From positions 124,001 through 188,000 of the forward strand of contig NZ_JBHSBN010000010.1 in assembly GCF_042650605.1 (NCBI RefSeq): DNA of 64,000 bases, written 5' to 3'. The notes under the pieces were generated by a model. The model ran no database searches. It had not been told where the DNA came from and worked only from the letters and a program-made list of their open reading frames with translations. This document shows, piece by piece, positions 33,484-41,873 of the stretch (the stretch's first letter is position 1; each line of letters starts with the position of its first letter). This DNA comes from Micromonospora_J zhanjiangensis. Its GTDB lineage: Bacteria; Actinomycetota; Actinomycetes; Mycobacteriales; Micromonosporaceae. Made by a program: the position numbers and the translations under genes.

Positions 33484-34656
33484 TCAGGTGCGCCGATTGC
33501 GGCGGATGAGCCAGATGCCGCCGCCGACGACCGCGGCGACGAAGAGCAGGCAGCCGGCGCCGAGTGCGACCAGACCGCCGATCGGCCACTGCCGGCTGCC
33601 GCCGTCGGGTTGGGCGTTGGGGGCCGGGCCGGGCCGGGTGAAGGTGGCGTCGGGGTCCGGCACGGGTTGCTTGCTGACCGCGGGTATCGGCGGCACGTCG
33701 GCGGTCAGGGCCGCGACGAGATTGAGTACGCCGTAGCCGTACTCGGGGTCGCGGCCGGGTGCGCCCTTGTCGGTGGCGGTGGCGGTGAGCCGGTGGATGA
33801 CCTCGGGCGCGCTCAGGGTGGGGTATTTGGCACGTACAAGCGCGGCGGCCCCGGCGACAATCGCGGTGGCACCGCTGGTGCCCGTTTCGGTGCTGTAGCC
33901 ACTGCCACCGTTGGCGCGAGTGTCGGTGGAAAGGGTGTCGACTGCCGGTGCCGAGATGGCGGTCTGCGGACCGGTGACAGATATGTCGGCGTGGTTGCCG
34001 TTCCGGTCGACCCCGCCGACGGCGAGCACTCCGTCATACGCTGCTGGGTAGCCCACTTGTCGATCCCTTGGACGGTTGCCGGTCGCGGCGACGAGTACCA
34101 CGTCGGCCCGCCGCGCTGCGAGTATCGCCTCCTGCAGTTCGATTTCATTCTCGCCCCCGAAGGACATGCTGATCACCTTGGCGCCCTGGGCCACCGCCCA
34201 GCGAATGGCTGCCGGTGTGTCCTGAGACATGCCCTCTATGGTGGAGTGATAGCGAACGGGGAGGATCTTGGCTGCTGGCGCGATGCCGAGCGCACCAGCG
34301 CCGTTGCCGTGTCCGTGGGCGGCGATCAGCCCGGCCATGGCCGTGCCGTGCCCGGCGGTGTCGGTGCGCCCGTCCGGCACGTCGGCCTTGCGGATCGAGA
34401 AGTCCTTACCAGGAAGCACCGACCCGATCAGGTCGGGGTGGGTGGCGTCCACTCCGGTGTCGATGACCGCGACGGTGACGCCGGCTCCCTGTGTAATTCG
34501 GTGAGCCTCGGCGACCTTCAGAAACTTTAGATGCCACTGGGCATCGCGGGTCGCGTCGGCCAGTGCGGGTGGGGCGGCGATGGTCACGGCGGTCAGGGCA
34601 GTTAATGCAGCGATCAGCGTCCGCCCGGCCGAACGGGTGGGAAATTTTTGGGTCAC
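33484..34656 (-). CDS. mycP: Mycosin-like subtilase of a type VII secretion locus
   Basis: A 390-residue membrane-anchored serine protease of family S8. After a signal peptide (LIAALTALTAVTIAAPPALA) the triad residues are Asp66 (VIDTGVD), His103 (GHGTAMAG) and Ser261 (GTSGATA), with oxyanion Asn194 (AATGN). A Pro-rich linker leads to a C-terminal membrane helix (about 356-382) and a basic tail. This is the mycosin layout; mycosins stabilise ESX secretion machines and process some substrates. GTG 34656 overlaps the preceding gene's stop (34653-34656), so the two are translationally coupled. It is the last of six genes on this strand. Confidence 0.88.
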   Translation of the reverse strand: MTQKFPTRSAGRTLIAALTALTAVTIAAPPALADATRDAQWHLKFLKVAEAHRITQGAGVTVAVIDTGVDATHPDLIGSVLPGKDFSIRKADVPDGRTDTAGHGTAMAGLIAAHGHGNGAGALGIAPAAKILPVRYHSTIEGMSQDTPAAIRWAVAQGAKVISMSFGGENEIELQEAILAARRADVVLVAATGNRPRDRQVGYPAAYDGVLAVGGVDRNGNHADISVTGPQTAISAPAVDTLSTDTRANGGSGYSTETGTSGATAIVAGAAALVRAKYPTLSAPEVIHRLTATATDKGAPGRDPEYGYGVLNLVAALTADVPPIPAVSKQPVPDPDATFTRPGPAPNAQPDGGSRQWPIGGLVALGAGCLLFVAAVVGGGIWLIRRNRRT

Positions 34657-36302
34657 CGGTCGATCCCGATGACACCAGGTCCGAGGTCGTGCCGGGGCTC
34701 CGGTCCCGCCTCGATCACCGGGACCACACCCTCCGCCACCTCCCAGACTACGTCTGGATCGCCTAGCCGGTCGGAGCCGTCGCGCCCACGTCGTCCGCGT
34801 CCGCTGGCTCCCATTCCTCCTGTCGGCTGACCGCCGATCACTCCGTTGACCGGTGCTCCTATCCGGCCCGCACCCGGGCGTCCCGTGCCCGTGCCGGATC
34901 CGCGGCCGGGCGTGCCCTCGCCGACTCCGGGGACACCTGCACCCCTGGACGGCACTCCACGAGCGTAGCCACCTGGCACTCCATTCCGGCCAGCACCCGC
35001 GCCGGGCAGCACACCCAGCAGACCACCACCGAGCGACGCACTACCACCAGCGCCCGGAGTGACCGGACCTGAACCAGTCCCGCCACCGGGCAGGCCCGAG
35101 GACGGAACCGTGCCGTTGCCGATCCCGCTGAGGATCGGCCCGGAGGTTCCGGCGCCGCCGGGCGTCCAATGCTGTCCATCGGGCATCATCGGATTCACAC
35201 CGGGAAGCGGCGCAGGTGGATTGTGCGACACCATGGAGCGTCCCGACCAGGATTGGCCAGCGTTTGCGTTCGGCTTTGGCTGCTCGCCATGGCCGAACCC
35301 TTGATCGCCACCGCCCGAGTAGTCACCAGGACCTGCCCCGAAGTACGGCGGTGGGGTAATTCCGGCGCTGTGGTGGCCGACGGCCGACTCGGCCTCGGCC
35401 ATGATCTTGCGGCCCTTGACATTGATGTCGTCCTCGGAGCCGTCGAGCTGACGCGGAATGAGATCGTTTGCCGATGCCCTGTACTCAACCACCAGTGGCT
35501 CCAACTGAGTACGCGCGGTCTCCAGGGCATCCATGATGCCGTTCGCGGCGTGCTTGGTGCGCCCCGCTGCGGCCGCGGTCTCCAACATGTTGGCGGTTAA
35601 GTCGTCCAGGCGCTCCATAAACTGTTTCGCGGCTGGGCTGCGTTCCGGTGGCCAGGCGGCCTCGATTGTCTGCCGATAACTCTTCAGCCGGGCGAGCTGA
35701 TCGGTCAGCGCCGACTCCACCGCTGCCCAGGTCTGCACCTGCCTGCGCCCGGCCGCGATGTCGTCACCCTGGACCATCGCCCACAACGCGTTGATGTCGT
35801 AGGCGTCCCAATTCACGCACCACGTCGCCGGCCGCTCGAAACTTTCCGAGCCAGCAACCGAAGCCGGGGCGGCTCCAGCCGGCCTTTCTACCGTGGCGCC
35901 AGAAGCTCCCGGGCCGGACGCCCTGCCGGAGTCGTCCTGTCGTGGCGCGGGAATCGCGACTTCCGGGGCGCGGCTGGACACCCGCAGCGCCGCATTCGAG
36001 TCGACCTGGTCGTAGTTGCCGGCGGCGGCCTCGGTCGCGCCCGCGATCCGGTCCACCTCGGCGGTGTACGCCGCCACCGTCGCCTGCGCCCGCCGCAACG
36101 CCTGCGCGTAGACGGTCTTTGCGACGAAGACGTATCCGCTGGCCGAGTTGCCGCCGAACGGGGGATCACCGGCGAAGTCGGCGTTGACCTGGGCGGAGCG
36201 CGGATACAGAGTGGCCGCCCGGTCACCCCGTAACCGGCCCGCGACGTCCCGCAGGTCGGCCGTCTCGACCCGGATCTCCAGGCCGTCGGTCACCTCTGCC
36301 AT
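34653..36302 (-). CDS. WXG100-like type VII secretion substrate with Gly-rich tail
   Basis: A 549-residue protein. Residues 8-100 resemble a WXG/PPE-type helical pair (LEIRVETADLRDVAGRLRG .. YAQALRRAQATVAAYTAEVDRI). A second helical segment, about 165-310, starts at WDAYDINALWAMVQGDD and contains LARLKSYRQTIEAAWPPERSPAAKQFMERLDDL, which includes a W-x-P-E-R-S turn at the WXG position. From about 330 to 515 the protein is Gly/Pro-rich and disordered. The last 30 residues (VVWEVAEGVVPVIEAGPEP) are predicted structured. No enzyme domain is visible. It is probably secreted by an ESX machine and matured or assisted by the mycosin encoded next. GGGGAG precedes ATG 36302. Confidence 0.72.
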   Translation of the reverse strand: MAEVTDGLEIRVETADLRDVAGRLRGDRAATLYPRSAQVNADFAGDPPFGGNSASGYVFVAKTVYAQALRRAQATVAAYTAEVDRIAGATEAAAGNYDQVDSNAALRVSSRAPEVAIPAPRQDDSGRASGPGASGATVERPAGAAPASVAGSESFERPATWCVNWDAYDINALWAMVQGDDIAAGRRQVQTWAAVESALTDQLARLKSYRQTIEAAWPPERSPAAKQFMERLDDLTANMLETAAAAGRTKHAANGIMDALETARTQLEPLVVEYRASANDLIPRQLDGSEDDINVKGRKIMAEAESAVGHHSAGITPPPYFGAGPGDYSGGGDQGFGHGEQPKPNANAGQSWSGRSMVSHNPPAPLPGVNPMMPDGQHWTPGGAGTSGPILSGIGNGTVPSSGLPGGGTGSGPVTPGAGGSASLGGGLLGVLPGAGAGRNGVPGGYARGVPSRGAGVPGVGEGTPGRGSGTGTGRPGAGRIGAPVNGVIGGQPTGGMGASGRGRRGRDGSDRLGDPDVVWEVAEGVVPVIEAGPEPRHDLGPGVIGIDR

Positions 36303-36434
36303 GAAACCGTCTCCCCGTTCACGACGTCACGAACCTCATCGATAACGATAGCGGAGCGTGTCCGGTCGGGCGGTGCCGCGTCACCGGCAGGATGGTGCCA
36401 ACCACCGGCAGAACCTCCCGCACGATCGAGCGAA

Positions 36435-37361
36435 TCAGTTGAACGGTTCGCTGCTCGGGAGTGGGACGGTTTGGCCTGTCGGCTGGATATAGATCGTCCG
36501 GTCCCTTGGCTGGAGGTCGCAATAGACCGAGACGGTGGTCTTGGGGCCGTCGAAATTCGGTGGCAAAACATCCGCGGTGGAGACCTGGCCCTTGTTGGCG
36601 CCTGGATCGCATCGAAGGCTGCTGGCGCCGTCGAAGCTGCCACCTACGACCCTGCCGGTAGCGTCTCTGAAGACGACCGAGACGCCGCGCGGAAACAACT
36701 TTTCACAGTACGTGGACTCGATCGAGTAGTACGTCATCGAATCTGTCGGATATTCCGAGTCGCGTTCAGTACGCACGTGATGAGCAGCGACTTGGGCCAG
36801 TCCCTGGTCGCCCGTGCTCGGTAGCCAGTGCGTGCTGCCAAGGGTCACTTCGACTCGGGCCACCTTGGCCAACCTGCCACGGTCGTCTTCATGCACCGGC
36901 AGTCTGCTCCCGAGGCCGATGTGTTGCCCTGGCATGATCAGCGGGATGTCCAGGTTGGCGACCGGAGCCGCGGTCTCGGCGAGTGCAGATCTACCCTCCT
37001 TGTCCAGCATCCGCACCACGACATGAGTGCGATAGGCGACGTGGGCGCTGGTGTTCGCCAGCACTGCACCGATGCTCACCCACCTGTCGGAGAATAAGGG
37101 CTTCGATTCCTTGATCTGGGTGAAGCCTTGCTCAGCGACCTGGATGCCACCGCTGTCGGGTGCCTGGGCTGCCGGTTTCGAGTCTGCGGTCGACGGCGCA
37201 TTAGGCCGTAGACAGGAGGATGCCGGAGCCGGTGACCGCGCCGCCCGGGTCAGCGCGGCGCCCGCGATCGAGGCCGCGATGGCGACGGCGATCACGCCGG
37301 CCAGCACGAGCGGCCAGCGTCTGCGAGATCGACTCGGCCGGCTGTCAACGGGTCCGGTCAC
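36435..37361 (-). CDS. Single-pass membrane protein of the type VII locus
   Basis: A 308-residue protein with a short basic cytoplasmic N-terminus, one membrane helix (WPLVLAGVIAVAIAASIAGAAL) and a large extracytoplasmic part. The latter contains an immunoglobulin-like, FxLYD-type stretch (WVSIGAVLANTSAHVAYRTHVVVRMLDKEG) followed by a second beta domain with two cysteines. I recognise no named family. It overlaps the gene before it by four bases (GTGA at 37358-37361). The position suggests an accessory envelope subunit for the locus. Confidence 0.65.
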   Translation of the reverse strand: MTGPVDSRPSRSRRRWPLVLAGVIAVAIAASIAGAALTRAARSPAPASSCLRPNAPSTADSKPAAQAPDSGGIQVAEQGFTQIKESKPLFSDRWVSIGAVLANTSAHVAYRTHVVVRMLDKEGRSALAETAAPVANLDIPLIMPGQHIGLGSRLPVHEDDRGRLAKVARVEVTLGSTHWLPSTGDQGLAQVAAHHVRTERDSEYPTDSMTYYSIESTYCEKLFPRGVSVVFRDATGRVVGGSFDGASSLRCDPGANKGQVSTADVLPPNFDGPKTTVSVYCDLQPRDRTIYIQPTGQTVPLPSSEPFN

Positions 37362-37906
37362 CGGTCAACCACCAATGCCTCGACAACGTATCGGTGGAGT
37401 TCCCGGCCGTAGCAGCGATCCTTCAGCACCCGGATCTTCGCCATCTGATCGGCGATCAGCCGCGCGGCGGCCTCTCCAACTCGGTCGGCGAACTCCTGTT
37501 CGGTCAATGTCCGAAGGGTGCCGTCCGCGACCGTGACCGACCATCGCAGCATGCCCTGAGTGACGATCCGCACCCGACCATCCGTCGACCATCCCTCGGC
37601 GACGAGGTCGTCGCGGGCGGCGTAGTACTCCTGGTCCTGCCGGCCCACGGCCGGTGGCTCCTGGGTCACCTCCTGCCCTACCGACTCGCTGACCGCGCGG
37701 TAGTACTCCTTCATCCGCGCGGTCCAGAGCAGCTTGGCCACGCTGGCCAGTTGCCGCTCGATCTCCCGCTCGTCGAACCGGGCGTAGCTGCCGGGCGTGA
37801 ACGAGACGACGACGTCGCTGCGCCCCCGCAGTTCACCCGCGAGGTGACCACCCGGAAACACGGCTCGAACCCGCATGCTGTCCATCCGATCAGCGAAGAC
37901 ACCCAT
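37358..37906 (-). CDS. Conserved-looking cytoplasmic protein of the type VII locus
   Basis: A 182-residue soluble protein without signal or membrane segments. The opening strands (MRVRAVFPGGHLAGELRGRSDVVVSF) followed by FDEREIERQLASVAKLLWTARMKEYYRAVSE suggest a small alpha/beta fold, loosely like YbaB/EspG-type cytoplasmic partners of ESX substrates. The assignment is uncertain. AGGAGG precedes ATG 37906 at nine bases. It is coupled to the membrane-protein gene downstream. Confidence 0.6.
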   Translation of the reverse strand: MGVFADRMDSMRVRAVFPGGHLAGELRGRSDVVVSFTPGSYARFDEREIERQLASVAKLLWTARMKEYYRAVSESVGQEVTQEPPAVGRQDQEYYAARDDLVAEGWSTDGRVRIVTQGMLRWSVTVADGTLRTLTEQEFADRVGEAAARLIADQMAKIRVLKDRCYGRELHRYVVEALVVDR

Positions 37907-37923
37907 GGAATCGGACCTCCTGA

Positions 37924-38874
37924 TCAGGTGCTGTAGCCCATGTATTCGGGCGACGCGACGTTGCTCTGCGTCATTCCGGTCAAGGCCGGACGGTTGGCGA
38001 CCATGTCGTCCATTCGGGCCGAGACGAGTTGCTGGTTGCTGATCATCGCCCGCGCGATGATTGTTTCCTGCTCGTCGATCAACGTGGCCAGCTTGTCCGC
38101 GGCCACCCGGAGTTCCTGGATGACTGCCTCCGGGCTCTCCCCGCTAAACTGGAGCTTCTCGGAATCCTTCATCTTGGAGGTGCCCGCCGCGGCGACCTGA
38201 GATGCCGCGCCGACCGCGGTCACCGCTGTCAAGGCGCTGCCGGCCATGGGCAACGCGCCGATCGCCGCGACGGAGGCGGCGACGGTGAAGGCGAGGTTCC
38301 ACTCGTTCTTGCCACACTCGTTGATACGGTCCAACGCTTCCAGCGCCTGGTGGGCTGCGTTGTCGATGTCATTGCGGGCGTTCGTCCAGATCTCTCGCTC
38401 GGCCTCCAGGGCGGATCTGAGTACCGCGATCATCACGAACTGACTCTTGGCCATCACCGGGAACGGATCGACGAAATTGGCCTTGAACTCCCTCGCCGCC
38501 TTGCCGGTCCACTCCCCGATGAAGCTCCCCGAGGCCGAGATCCTCCCCATGACCGCGTCGCCGGGATACACCACGTTGCTTATCGGATCCCTCTCCGAGT
38601 CGAGCGCCAGACTCTGCAACGCCTGTTTCAAAGGGTCGATGAGGCCGCCGAACGCGCCCGGATCGGGCATCTCGGCGAAGGGCTCGAAAATGGACGGTAC
38701 GTCCGCGAAGCTCTCCTCGATCCGCTGGTGAACCTTCGCCCGCTGTAGCGGGTGCTTGTCTCGGTCGAGCCCGGTGAAACTGCCGATGGACAGCGCGTCG
38801 GCGTCGGCCTTGGCCAGCATGATTGCCTTCTGCTGAATGTCGCGGGCGTGTTGCATCAACTGGTCGAAGCTCAC
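37924..38874 (-). CDS. Helical WXG-like type VII secretion candidate
   Basis: A 316-residue, largely helical protein. The central region contains a WXG-like turn (FIGEWTGKAAREFKANFVDPF) between two long helices, the hallmark of WXG100-superfamily proteins. A hydrophobic segment (AFTVAASVAAIGALPMAGSALTAVTAVGAA) and a C-terminal coiled region (AVIQELRVAADKLATLIDEQETI) follow. It is likely a secreted or membrane-inserting ESX substrate. GGGAGG precedes GTG 38874. There is no signal peptide, as expected for this route. Confidence 0.68.
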   Translation of the reverse strand: MSFDQLMQHARDIQQKAIMLAKADADALSIGSFTGLDRDKHPLQRAKVHQRIEESFADVPSIFEPFAEMPDPGAFGGLIDPLKQALQSLALDSERDPISNVVYPGDAVMGRISASGSFIGEWTGKAAREFKANFVDPFPVMAKSQFVMIAVLRSALEAEREIWTNARNDIDNAAHQALEALDRINECGKNEWNLAFTVAASVAAIGALPMAGSALTAVTAVGAASQVAAAGTSKMKDSEKLQFSGESPEAVIQELRVAADKLATLIDEQETIIARAMISNQQLVSARMDDMVANRPALTGMTQSNVASPEYMGYST

Positions 38875-38933
38875 CGTTAGCCTCCCCGTGGTGGCTCGAT
38901 CGTCCCTTGTCGAAGTTCAGGTGCGAGCTGTCG

Positions 38934-39374
38934 CTACCCGCCGTTCCGGAGCCGGTTGAACTCCGCTTCGGCGGCCGTGTCGCTGCGCTCGTAGTTCTCG
39001 GCGGCGATGCAGAGCGCATCCCCGGTCAGTTCGAGATTCGAGGCGGTCTGCGTCAGGATCTTGCGCATCTCGTCCCGCAACGCCCGCCACGGTTCGTAGG
39101 CCGGACCGTACGGGCCGCCGAGCCGAGGCGACCGCAGGAACGCCTGGGCCAGCCCGTGCAGTGCTTCGTCGAGGCTGTGCCCGGCCTTGGTGTAGTGCGA
39201 CGCGACCATCGGCCAGTCCTTCGAGCCCGCCTGCCAGAGCCGATAACGATCAACGCCGAGATCTTTCCCGCTGTCCGGCACCCCGCACCCCCGATATAAC
39301 GCTGCGTCGCCCAGAGAGTACGCGATGGAGGCATCGACGAGGTCCTTAAGGTCAGCGTCAAAACGGTCCGGCAT
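38934..39374 (-). CDS. First gene of the type VII locus, helical protein
   Basis: A 146-residue protein with mainly helical composition and a conserved-looking central WPMVASHYTKAGHSLDEALHGLAQAF. The C-terminal helix (NLELTGDALCIAAENYERSDTAAEAEFNRL) contains YxxxD/E-like spacing near the end, like the secretion signal of EspC/WXG-type substrates. It may be a partner of the 316-residue protein encoded next. The start is ATG 39374 and the upstream 231 bases to the divergent SCO6745-like gene should hold the promoter of the six-gene locus. Confidence 0.62.
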   Translation of the reverse strand: MPDRFDADLKDLVDASIAYSLGDAALYRGCGVPDSGKDLGVDRYRLWQAGSKDWPMVASHYTKAGHSLDEALHGLAQAFLRSPRLGGPYGPAYEPWRALRDEMRKILTQTASNLELTGDALCIAAENYERSDTAAEAEFNRLRNGG

Positions 39375-39605
39375 CCGTCAGAATGCCGGTTGGCCAGGCG
39401 GTGTACGAACCGCCGTGGTCGGCCTGAAATCCCTCGGCCAGCAGGCTTGCCGGACCTGACAGCACTCCGAGAGCGCGGTAACCCTGATGACGTCCAACGT
39501 TGACACCTCCCGCTGAGGAACTGTCGAATCCGGGACGCGCTGTTCGTTGCGAGGGTGATAGGCAGTCCACGCAGGCACTGTCACGACCACAGGAGAGGCC
39601 GACCG

Positions 39606-40430
39606 ATGCGGCACCCACAGGCCCAGGTCCACCGCATGTTCGAGCTCATCGAGCCCATCGCCACCGTCACGTTGTCCGAGGGGCCGAACGAGGCGTTCCT
39701 GGCTCTCGGCATGCGCAACTACTGGGACGGATACTTCGCGGGTCGGGCCGCGCCGCTTGGGCTGGCACCGGCCGAGGTGGTGCACGCGGTCTTCTACAAC
39801 TTCGCCGACGGCGAGGTGGCTCGGCACATCCCGTGGGTCTGGGGAAAGATCACCCCGCAGGAGGCGATCGCCGTACGCGAGCGGGCCAGCGCCGCGACGC
39901 TGCGGCAGAAGATGGGGGAACTCGCCGATTCCCCGGGTCTGGTGCGGGTCGCCGACCTCGCCACCCGCGCGGCGGTCAGCGCGCCGATCGAGGGCCGGGT
40001 GCTGTACGCCGGGCTCCGAGCGCTCAAGGTGCCCGAGGAGCCGGTGGCCAGGCTCTGGCACGCGGCGACGCTGTTGCGGGAACACCGCGGGGACGGCCAC
40101 AACGCCGCCCTCGTCGCCCACGGCATCGGCGGCACCGAGGCTCACGTCCTCCTCGCACTGTCCCTCGGGATGCGGGCGGAGGAGTTCGGCCGGGTCCACC
40201 ACCTGCCCAAGGCGCAGCTGGCCGCTGTCGTCGACGGGCTGCGCGGCCGCGGCCTCGTGGACGACGCCGGCAAGTTCACCGACGCCGGCCGGGAGGTCAA
40301 GGAACGGATCGAGGCCCGCACCGACGAACTGGCTGCGCCGGCGTACGACGTGCTCAGCTCGGACGAACTCGACGAGCTGATGGCGGGGCTCGAACCGATC
40401 GCCGCCGCGGTGCAGGCCGCCGACGACTGA
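39606..40430 (+). CDS. SCO6745 family protein
   Basis: A 274-residue soluble protein of the actinobacterial SCO6745 family. Characteristic stretches are MFELIEPIATVTLSEGPNEAFLALGMRNYWDGYFAGRAAPLG, VVHAVFYNFADGEVARHIPWVW, DGHNAALVAHGIGGTEAHVL, and a C-terminal winged-helix-like GLVDDAGKFTDAGREVKERIEARTD. A MarR-like fold has been suggested for part of it; the function is unknown. AGGAGAGG lies seven bases before ATG 39606. It is divergent from the type VII locus and not obviously connected to it. Confidence 0.85.
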   Translation: MRHPQAQVHRMFELIEPIATVTLSEGPNEAFLALGMRNYWDGYFAGRAAPLGLAPAEVVHAVFYNFADGEVARHIPWVWGKITPQEAIAVRERASAATLRQKMGELADSPGLVRVADLATRAAVSAPIEGRVLYAGLRALKVPEEPVARLWHAATLLREHRGDGHNAALVAHGIGGTEAHVLLALSLGMRAEEFGRVHHLPKAQLAAVVDGLRGRGLVDDAGKFTDAGREVKERIEARTDELAAPAYDVLSSDELDELMAGLEPIAAAVQAADD

Positions 40431-40524
40431 ACTGGCGCATTCGGCCAACGGCAGGTCGCCGAGGGGCCAATTGCCGAAATGGCGGCAGCCGGCTGCTGGA
40501 GACCCCGAAGCCGAATTGTGGTCA

Positions 40525-41049
40525 TCAACGAGGGTGGCGCGGGCTCTCGGTAGGAGTTTTTCCTCGTTGCCGGGGGGTCTGTCTGGCTGATGGCTTACCG
40601 GGTTGGCCCCTACCCGGCCAGTACGGCGGCGGGTTGACCACGGGGTCCACGATCTCGAACTGGCTCTTGTTGCTGCGCACGGACTTGAGCAGGACCAGTC
40701 TTTGGCCGCAAGCGGCCTCAAGCTCCGGAAGAGCGGCCGTCAGGCCGACGACAACCGTCGCTATCGCGCTCGCGGTTGCCGCGGCACCGGTCCCGACCTG
40801 CTGGAAGCGAACATGGTGGAAGCCGTGCTTGCGTATCAACTTGCATTCGTTCTCGTGGTAGAGCTGGTTTAGGTCTGCGGTCACCAGCGCTTCGTACCCT
40901 CGAGCGGCCATGTCGGGCAGGAGGTGGACGTCCTTCTTGCGTTTCCAGCCGATCGACTAGACGTGGTCGACGGTGTGACGGGACCTGAACATGTGGCGCA
41001 GCGGTTCGATCACAGGCTCTGGCACCTGCTCGTCAAGCAGTATCTTCAA
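40525..41049 (-). pseudogene. PIN-like toxin gene interrupted by an amber codon
   Basis: Reading from TTG 41049 gives LKILLDEQVPEPVIEPLRHM, the start of a VapC-like PIN-type (DUF5615-like) toxin with its first acidic cluster D6-E7. At codon 31 (40957-40959) a TAG stops the frame. Reading continues in the same frame with SIGWKRKKDVHLLPDMAARGYEALVTADLNQ, the expected GW..KD and TAD segments of the same domain, and runs to 40525. One substitution thus splits an otherwise collinear domain; ATG 40911 could give a 128-residue C-terminal fragment. The gene begins just after the DUF433 antitoxin stop. Loss of function is the simplest reading, though stop readthrough or sequencing error is possible. 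Confidence 0.7.
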
Positions 41050-41052
41050 TTG

Positions 41053-41691
41053 TCATGCCGTCCGCTTGTTGGCGTCCCGCCTGTTGTATGTCCGGACGTA
41101 GCGGTCGAACTCCACCGCGCCGGTCACGCCCGCTTCGTGGACCGAGGGGTAGAAGTAGCGGATGTCCGCGACTGCCAGGCCGTCCGTCGCAAGGCTCGAT
41201 ATCGTGCTGTAGGGGATGCGGGTGTCCTCAACGACCGGGAAGCCGTGCAGCACGTCCGGGTCGATCTCGATGCCGGCTTTCGGTCTGCGCAGCGGGACGA
41301 TCCGCGCTCCCGTCCATCCTTCGAACTCCCCGAGCACGTCCTTCATGCTTATGAGCAGGGTCTGGCCCGGTCGGTTGAGGATGTCGACCTGCTCGCCCTC
41401 GGTGGCCCAGACGATGGTGCGTCCGTCGCCGAAGAGCCGGTAGTCGGCGAGGTGGTCGACGTCGGTGAGGTCCTGCAGGTTGGCCAGCGCCTTCCGGATT
41501 TTCTGTAGCGAGAACTCGGCTCGGAGCGCCGCGACCGTACGGATCGCGATGAGATCCCTGAAGCTGTATTGGATCGGCCTGGTCGAACTCGTCTCGGGGG
41601 CCAGAATCGGTGATGCCCCCGACCGCCAGCGGCGAAGTTGGTGGACTGTCACCCCACCGAGCGCTGCTGTCAACGCTTCGGGGTAAGCCAC
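41053..41691 (-). CDS. MerR-like HTH / DUF433 antitoxin
   Basis: A 212-residue protein. The N-terminal 85 residues are a MerR-like DNA-binding domain (TVHQLRRWRSG .. YSFRDLIAIRTVAALRAEFSLQKIRKALANL). The C-terminal 75 residues are a DUF433 domain (IEIDPDVLHGFPVVEDTRIPYSTISSLATDGLAVADIRYFYPSV), the standard antitoxin partner of PIN-like DUF5615 toxins. It therefore should bind its own promoter and neutralise the toxin encoded four bases downstream, which is disrupted. GTG 41691 is preceded by GGTGGGAGA at good spacing. Confidence 0.85.
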   Translation of the reverse strand: MAYPEALTAALGGVTVHQLRRWRSGASPILAPETSSTRPIQYSFRDLIAIRTVAALRAEFSLQKIRKALANLQDLTDVDHLADYRLFGDGRTIVWATEGEQVDILNRPGQTLLISMKDVLGEFEGWTGARIVPLRRPKAGIEIDPDVLHGFPVVEDTRIPYSTISSLATDGLAVADIRYFYPSVHEAGVTGAVEFDRYVRTYNRRDANKRTA

Positions 41692-41873
41692 GACCGTCTC
41701 CCACCTTCGCTACCGAACCGGTGCTGCCCACCTTACTTTACGTGTGAGCCAAGGTCGCGTTCCGTGTTCGGCGAGTTGCGAGTCCCGCCGAACCCGAAAC
41801 CGTTGCCCGTGCCCGACCACCTGTGTCATGGTCCCGGCTCGACGTCCCAAGTCGCGGCGACGAAAAAGCGCCG

